Source: JBAZHE01 sp041652555 (GTDB lineage Bacteria; Patescibacteriota; Patescibacteriia; Patescibacteriales; WJLG01). Taken from it: a stretch of DNA of 47,415 nucleotides. The position numbers and the translations under genes were made by a program. The notes under the pieces are model-generated. The model was not told where the DNA came from. It saw nothing but the letters and a program-made list of their open reading frames with translations, and made no database searches. Positions within the stretch are counted from its first letter, which is position 1; every line of letters starts with the position of its first letter. The stretch covers positions 1 through 47,415 of the forward strand of contig JBAZHE010000008.1 in NCBI GenBank assembly GCA_041652555.1. Reading direction: 5' to 3'. Below, in pieces: positions 33,409 through 43,489 of this stretch.

Positions 33409-34158
33409 TTATTTCTCTGCATTCTTTATATTTTTTATAATAGTTTCAATTTTAAAAATAGAATTTTTGTTAAACAAAATAACCTTGTCACCTTTTCTTA
33501 TTCTCACGTTATCATCGTTTATTTTCAAAATTCTACATTTTTTTATTGGTTTTTTTAACTTATCGTTAAAATAAATATTTGCTTCCAAAAAATTATGTCG
33601 ATCTAATGATTGAATAACAGCCATGGCAAACAAGATTAAAAACGCCAAACCAACTCCATAAAAAAAACTTAACCCACCACCTCTCTGATACAAAAGAATC
33701 AATAATACAAAAACTAAAGTTCTGAAAAAATCAAAAACGGCCGAGAATCCAATTTTCTTCCATACTTTTCCGTCTTTAACCACTTCCTCTAGTTTTTTCT
33801 TTTTATCAATTTTAATATCATAAAAATCAACGGTCTTTTTAGACAAAAAAACTAGAATAATAGCACTTACAACAAAAAGTAAAAATAAATACTGATTGGT
33901 TATACGAAAAGACTCCCCAATATCTAAAACTTTCAAATACTTCCACCTAGAAACTAAGAACATTGCCACTAAAAATGACATAGAAGCATTTACACAGAAA
34001 AAGGTTCCAGAAATATAAACCTGCCATTTTTTATCATCAGAAAAAGGTCTTTGATCGGAAATAGCATTACCAAAAAACCATGCTAAAAAGCCAATGGTGG
34101 AAACCAATATCGCTGATGGCAAGATGTTGTCTAAATTAAGACTTGTTAATTCAATCAT
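33409..34158 (-). CDS. Hypothetical membrane protein (249 aa)
   Basis: Five hydrophobic segments (about 13-31, 50-68, 86-105, 137-150, 155-175) and a basic, beta-rich cytoplasmic C-terminus (CRILKINDDNVRIRKGDKVILF). Family not recognised. Its ATG overlaps the stop of the 177-aa gene by eight bases, so the two are translationally coupled within the uncharacterised 33.4-38.3 kb module. Confidence 0.7.
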   Translation of the reverse strand: MIELTSLNLDNILPSAILVSTIGFLAWFFGNAISDQRPFSDDKKWQVYISGTFFCVNASMSFLVAMFLVSRWKYLKVLDIGESFRITNQYLFLLFVVSAIILVFLSKKTVDFYDIKIDKKKKLEEVVKDGKVWKKIGFSAVFDFFRTLVFVLLILLYQRGGGLSFFYGVGLAFLILFAMAVIQSLDRHNFLEANIYFNDKLKKPIKKCRILKINDDNVRIRKGDKVILFNKNSIFKIETIIKNIKNAEK

Positions 34159-34684
34159 TTTTGTAAATATCTATTTTATTTTTTTGCATAAAATCATCTA
34201 TTCCACTCTCCCTGTAATACTCACCAATAATTCTAGACAGCATAACTTGCATTGACGTGTAGTAATATTTAAAATCAACCACTGCCTCAATCGCTGGCTC
34301 GCCAATAACTTCACGCCTTGCAACCGGAACAAAATATCTACCAGCGTCCAAGGATATAAATTCCTCTGTTAGTATTGCCTGACCGTTTACCCTAACCACC
34401 ACAAACCGTGCTCGTTTTGAAGAATCTGGGCAATAAGGCATCCATTTCTCTTGAACAGTCCAATCCCTTCCTTCATCGTCTATTTCAATTATAAATTCGG
34501 GATGATTTTTATAATGCCAATGATATTTTTCCCTGCCCACATACAGCTTGCTCCATTTTTTTGGTTTTTTTAAATACCAATTAAGCCGAGTAAGCGGACT
34601 TATATAAGTACAATAAGCCAAAACACAACCAGTTATAGTGGCAATAAATCCTAATATAGTAACAATCCAAGATAATGTATTCAT
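34151..34684 (-). CDS. Single-pass membrane protein (177 aa)
   Basis: One N-terminal helix (about 5-28, SWIVTILGFIATITGC) and a soluble domain with a basic segment LKKPKKWSKLY and beta-rich sequence (FIIEIDDEGRDW, EPAIEAVVDFKYY). No catalytic motif and no family recognised. Adjacent to two other unknown membrane genes of the defence island. Confidence 0.65.
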   Translation of the reverse strand: MNTLSWIVTILGFIATITGCVLAYCTYISPLTRLNWYLKKPKKWSKLYVGREKYHWHYKNHPEFIIEIDDEGRDWTVQEKWMPYCPDSSKRARFVVVRVNGQAILTEEFISLDAGRYFVPVARREVIGEPAIEAVVDFKYYYTSMQVMLSRIIGEYYRESGIDDFMQKNKIDIYKND

Positions 34685-34720
34685 TTTATTTTAAATTATT
34701 GTAAAAAAAATATTCAGCGA

Positions 34721-35767
34721 TTATGTCTTTAGCGCATTAAAAATATCTATAAATTTAATATTTCCTTCTCTCAATAGTTTTTCTTGTTTTTCAACATCTT
34801 GAATTGAAAATAAATTTTCCATAACAACTTTTACATTCAAACTGAGTGGCTCACGATTAAATGTTTCATTTAACTTATCAATAACACATCCTCTTATCGT
34901 AGCCTCAAGTTTTTTTTCACGAAGAAAACGCTCCATTGAATAATATTCGGTAACGTAGTCACCGGAGCGTTGCCGTTGATTCCAGCCAAACATCCTTGTT
35001 GATTTTGCAATTTCCAAATATTTAGCTTTACTAAACTCATTAAGGTCAAAGCCAATATTTTCATTTTTATCCATCGAATCCATTTGAAATTTTGGGATCA
35101 GCTCTCTACTTAATTGATATAAACGCTTCAATAAATAATAAATCTTACGTCTTCCTCCATATTGCCTTGGAAAATCAATACGCAAAATTTTCTCGGTTGG
35201 TATTTTTATTATCTGAGCACGTATGTGCGATTCTTTTGCCTCCCACCATGGCACTATTTGATAGTAATTTTTCCAAAAGTGGAACAAATAAAATGGTTGT
35301 AATAATTCGAAATTAAAATTATCAATCTCGCCAGCCTCATTTTTCTTATAAACAATTTCGTATAATACTACACCGTCGGAAAAAAGAACTTGTGCAGTCG
35401 TTCTCACAAATTCACATATAGCATCCTCTAAAAAATATGCATGATCACGTTGCGATATGCCATCAGTGATCAACCTCTGTCTTTGCGGCGTTGTTACTGG
35501 TTCTATTCTCGCAGGATATTTTTCTCTTTCTCCTCTATAAATCATAAATGGCATAATTCCTGCATACATATCCTCTACAAACATAGAAGAATCTCCGTTA
35601 TACGGGTAAGCCTTTCTCCTGTGGCGTCCGGAAAGCCGCACAGATAGTTGGTTGTCGTCATGGCGATGCGAATACCCCAAATCTTCCCAGTGACACAAAA
35701 AAAGTGGATCTTTTAAAAAAGACCTAATAACTTCTCTGGATTTTTTGATAAAATTATTCATCTTCAT
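34721..35767 (-). CDS. Uncharacterised soluble protein (348 aa)
   Basis: No family recognised. It has basic N-terminal segments (SGRHRRKAY), a mixed alpha/beta middle with TTAQVLFSDGVVLYEIVYKK and ILRIDFPRQYGGRRKIYYLL, and a helical C-terminus. The succession recalls portal-like proteins of phages, but no diagnostic motif supports that. The ATG at 35767 lies 14 bases inside the end of the 842-aa membrane gene (another ATG at 35761), implying coupled translation. Confidence 0.65.
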   Translation of the reverse strand: MKMNNFIKKSREVIRSFLKDPLFLCHWEDLGYSHRHDDNQLSVRLSGRHRRKAYPYNGDSSMFVEDMYAGIMPFMIYRGEREKYPARIEPVTTPQRQRLITDGISQRDHAYFLEDAICEFVRTTAQVLFSDGVVLYEIVYKKNEAGEIDNFNFELLQPFYLFHFWKNYYQIVPWWEAKESHIRAQIIKIPTEKILRIDFPRQYGGRRKIYYLLKRLYQLSRELIPKFQMDSMDKNENIGFDLNEFSKAKYLEIAKSTRMFGWNQRQRSGDYVTEYYSMERFLREKKLEATIRGCVIDKLNETFNREPLSLNVKVVMENLFSIQDVEKQEKLLREGNIKFIDIFNALKT

Positions 35768-38282
35768 CTATTTCTTCGTTAGGATTTTGTTCTTCTTCTT
35801 GAATTGAATTTTTGAAGTTATGCCTATCAGGAAGTTCAACTCCTACGGCATCGGGCAAATTTGATAAATATGTGGCAAAGAAAATATCTCTCGCCGACGC
35901 CATTAACCTCAAGCCACCCGAACGCTCAAGGACTCTTATAATAGGGCTTTGATGGGTTGGCTGTCTACGCCTATTTACTGAGTCATAACTGCCACTGTCT
36001 GGAAAAACAGGTATTCCGCGTTCTCTCATCCTGTGTTCAAAAGAAATTTGCCAATTAGACCTCAAAGCCGCCTGGGGCATTATCATAAAGAGGCCATCCC
36101 GATAACTACATATTGCAGCGATAAATTCAATAACTTGCTTTGCGTTTGTTGTGGACGCAAAATATACATCCCAAGATATTTTTACTACATTCCAAAGCTC
36201 CTGATTATTATAAAGCTCGGCATAAAGTTTTGCGTAACCCGTAATTTCAAACAAATTGATCAGTGGTTCAGTTGAGTAGATAATTTTACTGTCTTCCTGG
36301 CTCCAAGATTGAACTTTTTGACGAGTCATGTCGTGTGCTGCTAATGATGCCTGAAATACTATTAGAAAGATTTTCTTTAAACGCTCGTGGTTGTTATCAT
36401 CGCAAGCCTCAAAGCAAGCTTCAATGCCTATGGTAAGTGCTTGACCAAAATAATCTGGTAAATCATCTTCTATTTTTAAATTCTGCAATTTAGGCAATAG
36501 CCCAATCATTCTATCGCTAACCTCCTTTATCCTACACTGAGCAATCCTTTCTTCTTGTGGAAAATCAAAAGTTGCCCAAGACAAATCTTTTAATGATCGG
36601 AAGTGCTTGCAATCCTCTATGTGTTTTTTAAGTAGGCACACCAGCCTTTGATATTTATTTGAAAACTCAATCCATCTTTGTATAAACTGTGCTGCCAATG
36701 GAAGTTGTCCATCAACAAGTAACTTCTCAAATTTCTTGGAAAAATAATCTTGATGTAAAGCTTTTATGTAGTTAAAATATGTTTGTAGAGAAAATACATA
36801 TCTTTGAAAACAAAGTGTTTTGATATACCAATCTTGTGATAAGATTTTTCCTTCGATGAGTCTTTCGTTTTTTAGCTCTTGTGCCATTGATTCGAGACGA
36901 GAAACCATTGGCAATGGCAAACCAGCAAGATATATAGTTTTGTCGTCAGAAATCCAATTAATTTTTGAAATTGTAGCGGCAATATCATCTACTGTCTGCT
37001 TGTCTAAATACTTAGATAAGCCCAACAAAGCCGCAATGGCTAGTCTTCCTTCCGAATCAGTAAATGCTAATAATTCTTTTTGTGTAATAGAGTCACTTGC
37101 ATCGAATTTTATTATTTGATGAATTAAATTTGAACCTTCTTCTAATTTTTTGAAAAGTTCCTCGAGTCCTTGTTCATCAAAATCTTTTCCGTATATTTCA
37201 GATACTTCGACAAAAATCTCAAAGCCCTGAAAAACAGAGCCAACCCTTCTTTCATTTACAAGATATTTTAGTATTTTAGCTACTACTCCCAACACCTGTT
37301 CCTCAAACCAGATATAATCTTTTATTGTCTTTGGTTGTAGTGTGGTGCCAGTATTAAGAGCCAAAGCTATTTGGGTTGAATTAGCAAGTGTCCAGCTCTC
37401 ATATTTATTTTTGGTCATAAACCAATAGCTGTTGGTAGGAATCTTATTTTTATTGTCAGAATAGAAATACAAAAGTCCCCCCAAATGTTTGAGGGCGATA
37501 ATAAGTTGGTCGTCCGATATTTTTATTTCTTTAATGCCAAAATTTATAATGTTGCCTATAAGCTCTAAATTAGCGGCAACCAACCTTCTTTGATGATTTT
37601 GCAGTGCTGACTTACTCCACTGAAATCCTGGCGGTATTACACCTTTAATAGAATCTGCAATTTCTTTAGTTACCCACGGCAGTGAATCTGCCGGCTCTAA
37701 TGAATTAAAAACAGCAGAACTAACAGTCCAAAATCTAACTACAACATAAGACGTTAGTAAGGCAAGAGAGGCTAACCCAACAGGATGAATCGTATGCCCG
37801 AAAGACTTGGCAACAATGTAAAAAATAGTAATTATCGCGGTTAGAGCAATAGTTTGGACATACTGTTGTCCTTTTGGTGATGAGAGAAAAAATCTTCGAA
37901 TATCTTGGGTCGCCTTGATAAGTAAATTACTTGCGATACTCGAAATGGCAGTAAAATATAAGCCCAGAAACACACCAGTAATACTTGCTATAGCGGCAAG
38001 CAACGTGTCAACCGCTTCTTCATCAAAAATAATATTTGTCGGATAAAAAAAGTTAAACGATTCAAAAACGATTATCACGACCACTGAATAAATAGTAGTT
38101 TTAATAAAAGATGGCAATGTAGGCAATAAAAGATTAAAAGTGTTTTTAGTATCACTAATAGCCCTGCCCCCTTGATATACTTTTTTCCAAAATGAAAAAA
38201 TTGGTTTATTATCAAACCACTTCTTGGTAATCCAAAAAGATTTGGTGCGATACAAATAATTTTTTACTTTTAGTAATGGCAT
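35754..38282 (-). CDS. Large membrane protein with DUF2254-like N-terminal topology (842 aa)
   Basis: Four helices near 57-80, 88-113, 138-160 and 164-186; the segment ASITGVFLGLYFTAISSIAS then DIRRFFLSSPKGQQYVQT resembles DUF2254 membrane proteins in layout. The remaining ~650 residues are a long helical cytoplasmic domain without a motif I can name, ending in an acidic tail (EEQNPNEEIDEDE). It starts 8 bases after the YgjP-type gene, so it is co-transcribed with the restriction-modification genes. A membrane sensor or effector of a defence module is a hypothesis. Confidence 0.7.
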   Translation of the reverse strand: MPLLKVKNYLYRTKSFWITKKWFDNKPIFSFWKKVYQGGRAISDTKNTFNLLLPTLPSFIKTTIYSVVVIIVFESFNFFYPTNIIFDEEAVDTLLAAIASITGVFLGLYFTAISSIASNLLIKATQDIRRFFLSSPKGQQYVQTIALTAIITIFYIVAKSFGHTIHPVGLASLALLTSYVVVRFWTVSSAVFNSLEPADSLPWVTKEIADSIKGVIPPGFQWSKSALQNHQRRLVAANLELIGNIINFGIKEIKISDDQLIIALKHLGGLLYFYSDNKNKIPTNSYWFMTKNKYESWTLANSTQIALALNTGTTLQPKTIKDYIWFEEQVLGVVAKILKYLVNERRVGSVFQGFEIFVEVSEIYGKDFDEQGLEELFKKLEEGSNLIHQIIKFDASDSITQKELLAFTDSEGRLAIAALLGLSKYLDKQTVDDIAATISKINWISDDKTIYLAGLPLPMVSRLESMAQELKNERLIEGKILSQDWYIKTLCFQRYVFSLQTYFNYIKALHQDYFSKKFEKLLVDGQLPLAAQFIQRWIEFSNKYQRLVCLLKKHIEDCKHFRSLKDLSWATFDFPQEERIAQCRIKEVSDRMIGLLPKLQNLKIEDDLPDYFGQALTIGIEACFEACDDNNHERLKKIFLIVFQASLAAHDMTRQKVQSWSQEDSKIIYSTEPLINLFEITGYAKLYAELYNNQELWNVVKISWDVYFASTTNAKQVIEFIAAICSYRDGLFMIMPQAALRSNWQISFEHRMRERGIPVFPDSGSYDSVNRRRQPTHQSPIIRVLERSGGLRLMASARDIFFATYLSNLPDAVGVELPDRHNFKNSIQEEEQNPNEEIDEDE

Positions 38283-38290
38283 TTTATGTG

Positions 38291-38860
38291 TTAAACAAAT
38301 TTTACCCCGTTTCTTTTTAGCTCACTTCTTGTCTCAAGATAATCAGTCATCACCTTTGCAACCAAATTCCAAAACTTTTGCGAATGATTAAACTCTTTCA
38401 GATGGCAAAGCTCGTGAACAATAATATAATCAGCCAATCTTTCTGGAAGTAACGCTATTTTATAATTAAAATTGAGATTGCCTTTTCTTGAGCAACTACC
38501 CCAGCGAGTCTTTTGATTTTTGATATTTATCTTATTAAATTTAAAACCGTAGACTTTATTAAAATAATCTACTCGCTTTTGCGCTAAAGCCAAGGCGCGA
38601 TCTTTATATTCTGCGAAGTCTTTTTCAGTACTCTTAGTAAACACCCGCCCAGAAATACTTTTAAAATATTCTAGCTTATCAATAATCCATTGCGACTTTC
38701 TAATAATAAATTGCTCTATAGTATTTGCGTTCATGTCTTGTGGCGCAGTTACCACAAAATTTCCGTCGCAATAAACGGCCATTCTCATTCTTCGTGCTCG
38801 AGAGCTAACGTTCAAAGTATATTCAATATTCTTTTTATGTAACTCTATTTTTCTTTTCAT
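38291..38860 (-). CDS. YgjP-type (DUF45/WLM) zinc metallopeptidase-like protein
   Basis: 189 residues. The zinc site HELCH (149-153) with third ligand H159 in EFNHSQKFW, and the TRWGSCS motif (118-124), are hallmarks of the YgjP family. Members are very often found next to hsdR in type I systems, as here (gap of two bases), though their role is not settled. Complete length for the family. Confidence 0.92.
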   Translation of the reverse strand: MKRKIELHKKNIEYTLNVSSRARRMRMAVYCDGNFVVTAPQDMNANTIEQFIIRKSQWIIDKLEYFKSISGRVFTKSTEKDFAEYKDRALALAQKRVDYFNKVYGFKFNKINIKNQKTRWGSCSRKGNLNFNYKIALLPERLADYIIVHELCHLKEFNHSQKFWNLVAKVMTDYLETRSELKRNGVKFV

Positions 38861-38862
38861 AA

Positions 38863-41835
38863 TTAAAAACGTTTAATTACCACATCCACCAATCTATTGA
38901 GATATTTATGAAAATCAGAAATCTTAATTTTATCTTTATAATCCTTAAGAATAAGCTCTTGTAAAGTCCGCTTAGCCTCTTTTAAAAACTCCTCTCTCTT
39001 AGAAGAATCCTGCCAGCCTTCATCTAAAATATCACCAAGTTTCTTGGTCATATCCTGAATAAACGTTCGAACAATATTATTGTCGCCGGTCAACATTGCT
39101 CCAGTAGCGCCAACCCCCTCTCTGGAAATGCTAGCACTGGAATAAGACGGCTCTAAAAATTCTTGCGACACTGTATATAATCCATACTCTCGCAAAGTAT
39201 AGCCAAGTGCCCTAGCTTCTTCAGTTTTCGTTTTAATATCATTCAACAATTCATAATATCGCTTGATACGTTCAGCCAAATCAATCTGGTGCTTCTCAAA
39301 TTCGGCACGAATAGCTAAAAGCCGTTCGCTGAATTTCTTAAAGGCTGGATGAGTATCAATGTTGATAGAAATTTCACGCTTAAGCATTTTTTCCAAATTA
39401 AGCGCCTTCTCTTCTTCGGGAAGTTTATCTAGTTTATTCAAAGTGGCCAAATCATGAATATTTAATTCACGAAAGTTTTTAGTAATCCCCTCGTAATCAA
39501 TTTTTTGCTGAATCAAAATCTTTATTTTCTCACCATATTCCGCTAACGAAAAAGCGTCAGCATTATCAAGCTGAAACTCCTTAACAAAAGCCAAATAAAA
39601 ACAAGTAATCCATTCAAATTTACGCAAAAAATCCATTAGAAATGGATCTGGAGAAAGAATCTCAAACAACATTTTTAATCTGGCATACTTATCTTTAAAA
39701 TATTGCTGTTTACTTTGATTTTCAATAAAAATCTTCAAACAACGGCGCAAATTATCAATTGAAGGGTCTTCAATATTAACCCCAACAAATAACTCCATTA
39801 TTTCACCAATAACCTTTTTGAATTCTTCTTTTAGATTATCAATGTTAATCATGGCAGTATCAACCACGCTCTCGTCAAAATTAAGAGCGTCGTAAAGATT
39901 TTTTGTCACGCCGTAGTAGTCAATAATTTTCCCACAACCCTTGTTTGGAAATACTCTGTTGGTACGAGCGATAGCTTGTAGTAAGTTATGGTCACGAAGT
40001 GGCTTATCTAAATACATTACCTGTTCAACTGGTGCATCAAAGCCAGTTAAAAGCATATCGCAGACAAGTAAAAATTTAAGTGGGTTAGTTGAATCCTTAA
40101 ATTGATCGATTATTTTTTCTCGTTTTTGTTTATTTGTATTATATTTCTTGAGATCGTCACTTTCACTGTTTGGATCACCCGGAGAATAAACCACCTCAGA
40201 CCATTCACCTGGAACTAATTTATCAAAAAGCTGTTTATATTTAGCTGTAGCTTCACGGTCATAACAAACAACTTGTGCCTTAAATCCGTTCGGTAAAACA
40301 TAAAGCTTATAATGTTCAATTATATCTTGGGCAACCGCCTCCATTCTTTTATCCAATTTAACGAGAGCTTCTTTCTTGCCATATTTTTTAGTAAGCAATT
40401 CTTTTTGCTTTTCATTCAAATCTACCGTAAGCTCGTTAAATTGCCTATCAATTTGCTCCTCATCAATAAAAAATTTAGAAAGACGAGCTTCATAGGCGAC
40501 TGATAAAGTAGCGCCATCATCAATGGCTTGCTGAATCGAATAATAATCAAGATAACGTTCTCCCTCCTCACCAAAGTTTCTGTGAGTGTTAAGAGTTAAT
40601 TTGTCAATTGGAGTTCCAGTAAACCCAAAGAAAAAAGCATCTTTAAAAGCATTGCGCATTTTAACAGCTGAAATACCTTCATTATCTCGATGGGCTTCAT
40701 CGCAAAGTACAATAACGTTACCTTCAATGTTTTCTATGTCTTCCAATTCGCTAAATTTTTGAATAGTGGAGATAAATATACCTCGGTCAGCTCCTTTAAT
40801 TTTCTTCTCCAAATCCTTGCGAGAATCAATTCGGACAAGATTTTGCCCGCCCCAAGCCTCAAATTCTTCAAACATTTGATCATCAAGGTCAATACGATCA
40901 ATTAAGATGAATACTTTAGGATTTTTAAGTTCTGGGCTATAACGAAGTTTCCAGGCTGTAAAAAACATGGTCAACGTTTTGCCAGACCCTTGAGTATGCC
41001 AAATCAAACCTTTCTTACACTCGCCATCTCTAACACGTGCCACTATTTTATTAGTAGCATAAAATTGCTGGTATCTGGTAATTTTTTTAGTTACACCATC
41101 TTTCTTCTTTTCAAAAACAATAAAATTTTTAACAAGATCGAGCAATTGATTTTTACCAAGCAAAAAGAAAAGAGTAGAATCAAGTCCATCTTCAAAAAGT
41201 TTCTTTTCCGTCCGAGGATCTTCACGCCATGTGAGAAAGTACTGTTTTGGAGAATAAGTCGCTCCATAGACGGTTTTAAGGCCATCAGTAGCAACATTAA
41301 AGCAGTTTGGCCAAAAAAGTTTAGGGGCAACTCTCTCATATCGCTTTAGCTGATCAATAGCATTCTCAAAATTGACACTACTGGAAGCAGTTGGGCTTTT
41401 AGCCTCTATATCACAAATCGGTAAACCATTAAGGAAAACCATCACGTCTGGTCGAATATTTTCAGTTGCACCCTCAAAATAAAATTGATTAGTAACAACA
41501 AAATAATTATTTTCTACTATTTCAAAATCAACAATCTTATAATCACGAAAATTGCCAGTGCTTGGATCTTTTAAATTAACACCATTCCGCATCACAAGCA
41601 GAAAAGCTTCGTTTGTGTCTGATTTTTTAACTTCTCTTACAATACTTTGCGCGACAATATCGTCAACATTATTAATTTTCTTTACCGCATCTAAAAGATG
41701 AGAAGTAATAATACATTCATTCTCAAAAGAGCGAAGCTTAGAAAATTCTTCCGCAAAAATATATTCATAGCCAAGCTTTTCTTGTATGAATTTTATGATA
41801 TGATATTCAATTGTATATTGTTCGTTAAATTTCAT
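38863..41835 (-). CDS. hsdR: Type I restriction endonuclease subunit HsdR
   Basis: ATP-dependent translocase and nuclease of a type I restriction-modification complex. 990 residues: N-terminal PD-(D/E)XK nuclease domain with D130, E144 and K146 (ENIRPDVMVF, ICDIEAKS); SF2 helicase Walker A QGSGKT (282-287), DEAHR, FGFTGTP and the late motif QAIARTNR; C-terminal helical domain for contact with HsdM. All motifs intact. Located downstream of hsdM-helicase-hsdS, separated by the ImmA-like/PIN pair. Confidence 0.96.
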   Translation of the reverse strand: MKFNEQYTIEYHIIKFIQEKLGYEYIFAEEFSKLRSFENECIITSHLLDAVKKINNVDDIVAQSIVREVKKSDTNEAFLLVMRNGVNLKDPSTGNFRDYKIVDFEIVENNYFVVTNQFYFEGATENIRPDVMVFLNGLPICDIEAKSPTASSSVNFENAIDQLKRYERVAPKLFWPNCFNVATDGLKTVYGATYSPKQYFLTWREDPRTEKKLFEDGLDSTLFFLLGKNQLLDLVKNFIVFEKKKDGVTKKITRYQQFYATNKIVARVRDGECKKGLIWHTQGSGKTLTMFFTAWKLRYSPELKNPKVFILIDRIDLDDQMFEEFEAWGGQNLVRIDSRKDLEKKIKGADRGIFISTIQKFSELEDIENIEGNVIVLCDEAHRDNEGISAVKMRNAFKDAFFFGFTGTPIDKLTLNTHRNFGEEGERYLDYYSIQQAIDDGATLSVAYEARLSKFFIDEEQIDRQFNELTVDLNEKQKELLTKKYGKKEALVKLDKRMEAVAQDIIEHYKLYVLPNGFKAQVVCYDREATAKYKQLFDKLVPGEWSEVVYSPGDPNSESDDLKKYNTNKQKREKIIDQFKDSTNPLKFLLVCDMLLTGFDAPVEQVMYLDKPLRDHNLLQAIARTNRVFPNKGCGKIIDYYGVTKNLYDALNFDESVVDTAMINIDNLKEEFKKVIGEIMELFVGVNIEDPSIDNLRRCLKIFIENQSKQQYFKDKYARLKMLFEILSPDPFLMDFLRKFEWITCFYLAFVKEFQLDNADAFSLAEYGEKIKILIQQKIDYEGITKNFRELNIHDLATLNKLDKLPEEEKALNLEKMLKREISINIDTHPAFKKFSERLLAIRAEFEKHQIDLAERIKRYYELLNDIKTKTEEARALGYTLREYGLYTVSQEFLEPSYSSASISREGVGATGAMLTGDNNIVRTFIQDMTKKLGDILDEGWQDSSKREEFLKEAKRTLQELILKDYKDKIKISDFHKYLNRLVDVVIKRF

Positions 41836-41840
41836 ATATT

Positions 41841-42299
41841 TTATTTCATTTCATTTGACAAAAGCACATTAACACGTGTTTCAATATCTTGCTTAAATTC
41901 TTTAACTATTCTTTTTTTAAGTCCTATATCATCTACGTATACGACTAAATTTTCTTTTAACTCTTTAAGCGGTAACTGTTGTTGGAAGCAATCTTTTTCA
42001 GCTTCAATTAAAGTTTTAATTAAAGCCATTATAGATATATCTCCGAAACCAGTCATGTTGTAAAATGACCGGCCGCTATGCTTATTAAGAATATAATAAT
42101 AATTGTTTAAATATCGCGACTCATTAAAAAAACTATTTTCTGAAATAACCCTTATGTTATCATTAATTTCTGTATTAAAATCAATTTCTGTTGTAAAAAT
42201 TTCATTTTCTATATCAGAAGTAATAAAATATACAGCCTTCGGAAGAGCATTGCTTTTTTCAATATAATTGATTAACGCGGATGTATCTAAAATATTCAT
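41841..42299 (-). CDS. PIN-domain toxin-like protein
   Basis: Putative RNase of the PIN fold. 152 residues from ATG 42299, which overlaps the upstream stop as ATGA; a frame from 42317 adds six residues. NILDTSALINYIE (first catalytic Asp at 5), GDISIMALIKT and VYVDDIGLKKRI supply the spaced acidic residues of PIN nucleases. Coupled to the ImmA/IrrE-like gene, the pair looks like toxin and partner, placed inside the type I operon where it could guard it. Confidence 0.75.
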   Translation of the reverse strand: MNILDTSALINYIEKSNALPKAVYFITSDIENEIFTTEIDFNTEINDNIRVISENSFFNESRYLNNYYYILNKHSGRSFYNMTGFGDISIMALIKTLIEAEKDCFQQQLPLKELKENLVVYVDDIGLKKRIVKEFKQDIETRVNVLLSNEMK

Positions 42300-43489
42300 A
42301 TATTTATCAACCTGCAATATTCTTTGTATTTATTTTTTTTAACTCTACCAAAAATTAAATATTGAGCCTCTATGCTGTTTAAAGATTTACTTTTTATACC
42401 TGTATTGATTAAATTAAATACTACCTTACCACAAAATTTCTCAACAGAAGTTGTAATTTTAGAAGGTTTTCTCGGAGAGCTTATTTTTTTTTGCGGTTTA
42501 TATGGGTCTGGCAATAAAAGATTATACTCATCTTGAGTTATTACTTCCCGTTTTTTTAATGTTGTGATTATCGCTGTTGGCGTTATTTTATATTTAGAAG
42601 CAAGGTAAGATATTGTTGTTTTTGTTACATCTGTATACTTTAATTTTTCAGTCTCTTCGTGTGGTAATAAAATTCCTGTAACAATATCGTGTTTTTTACT
42701 TTCAGAACCATCCATTTTAAGAGCACTAGCCTTAAATTCACTTTCAATATAAAAATTATAATCATCTAAACCTATACAAGCTAAAAGATATATTAATGTA
42801 TATATTCTTCTACCAACAACTTCGTCTGGATTTATTTCATCTGGCAAAAAAATAAATGGAATACGAACATCCTTAACAACAAACCCACTTGTATTTTTAT
42901 ATACCTTATTTACACCCACAATTTCTGGTAATATTCCGCCCTTTAATACACCTCTAGATATATTAATATTTTTTAATTCTATCTTTTCTATTAATAATTT
43001 TAATACTGAATCTTTTGTTCTACAACTTAATTCCTCTATATCAATTCCAAAATAATCTATAATAATCTTCATGCTCTGCGATTGAGTTTTCCCCTTTAAC
43101 AACCCACAAAAATTATTTATTGATAAATTGTAATTATTAATTATAAAATTTTGAAGTCTTATCATTCTATCAATTATTCTCTTGGAAGTTATTTTTCCAA
43201 CCCCTCTTCTTTTTGCAAAAAATTTTGGGGAAAACTTATTCTTTCTTAATTTTTCTATTTGATTAATTTGATTTTTATAATTTTTTAAATCCAAAAAAAA
43301 CATCTGCCAAGGAATAAACATCTTATCACTTTCACTAACCAAACTAGAATATTTTATATAATCGTCATTAAATGCATTTTCAAAAATAGGTCTATGTATC
43401 AATTCCTCCTCAGGGTACATATTCAAAACATTCTGCACTACTTCATTGCATATCTCTACAGCTTTTTCTTGTCCAATAATTACCCACAT
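42296..43489 (-). CDS. ImmA/IrrE-like protein with degenerate metallopeptidase motif
   Basis: 397 residues. The segment NKVYKNTSGFVVKDVRIPFIFL followed by RRIYTLIYLLACIGLD (split here) aligns with the ImmA/IrrE core where the zinc motif HExxH is expected; here it reads YLLAC, so catalysis is lost. The C-terminus (LASKYKITPTAIITTLKKREVI, TQDEY) matches the helical tail of COG2856 proteins. The N-terminal ~160 residues are a helical domain unlike XRE. ATG at 43489 lies inside the end of hsdS. Partner or antitoxin of the downstream PIN protein is the likeliest role; this is inference. Confidence 0.6.
   Translation of the reverse strand: MWVIIGQEKAVEICNEVVQNVLNMYPEEELIHRPIFENAFNDDYIKYSSLVSESDKMFIPWQMFFLDLKNYKNQINQIEKLRKNKFSPKFFAKRRGVGKITSKRIIDRMIRLQNFIINNYNLSINNFCGLLKGKTQSQSMKIIIDYFGIDIEELSCRTKDSVLKLLIEKIELKNINISRGVLKGGILPEIVGVNKVYKNTSGFVVKDVRIPFIFLPDEINPDEVVGRRIYTLIYLLACIGLDDYNFYIESEFKASALKMDGSESKKHDIVTGILLPHEETEKLKYTDVTKTTISYLASKYKITPTAIITTLKKREVITQDEYNLLLPDPYKPQKKISSPRKPSKITTSVEKFCGKVVFNLINTGIKSKSLNSIEAQYLIFGRVKKNKYKEYCRLINI

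Noticed and set aside
34721..35767. 348-aa protein as a phage portal protein
   Set aside because: Only a vague resemblance in layout; no terminase, protease or capsid gene nearby.
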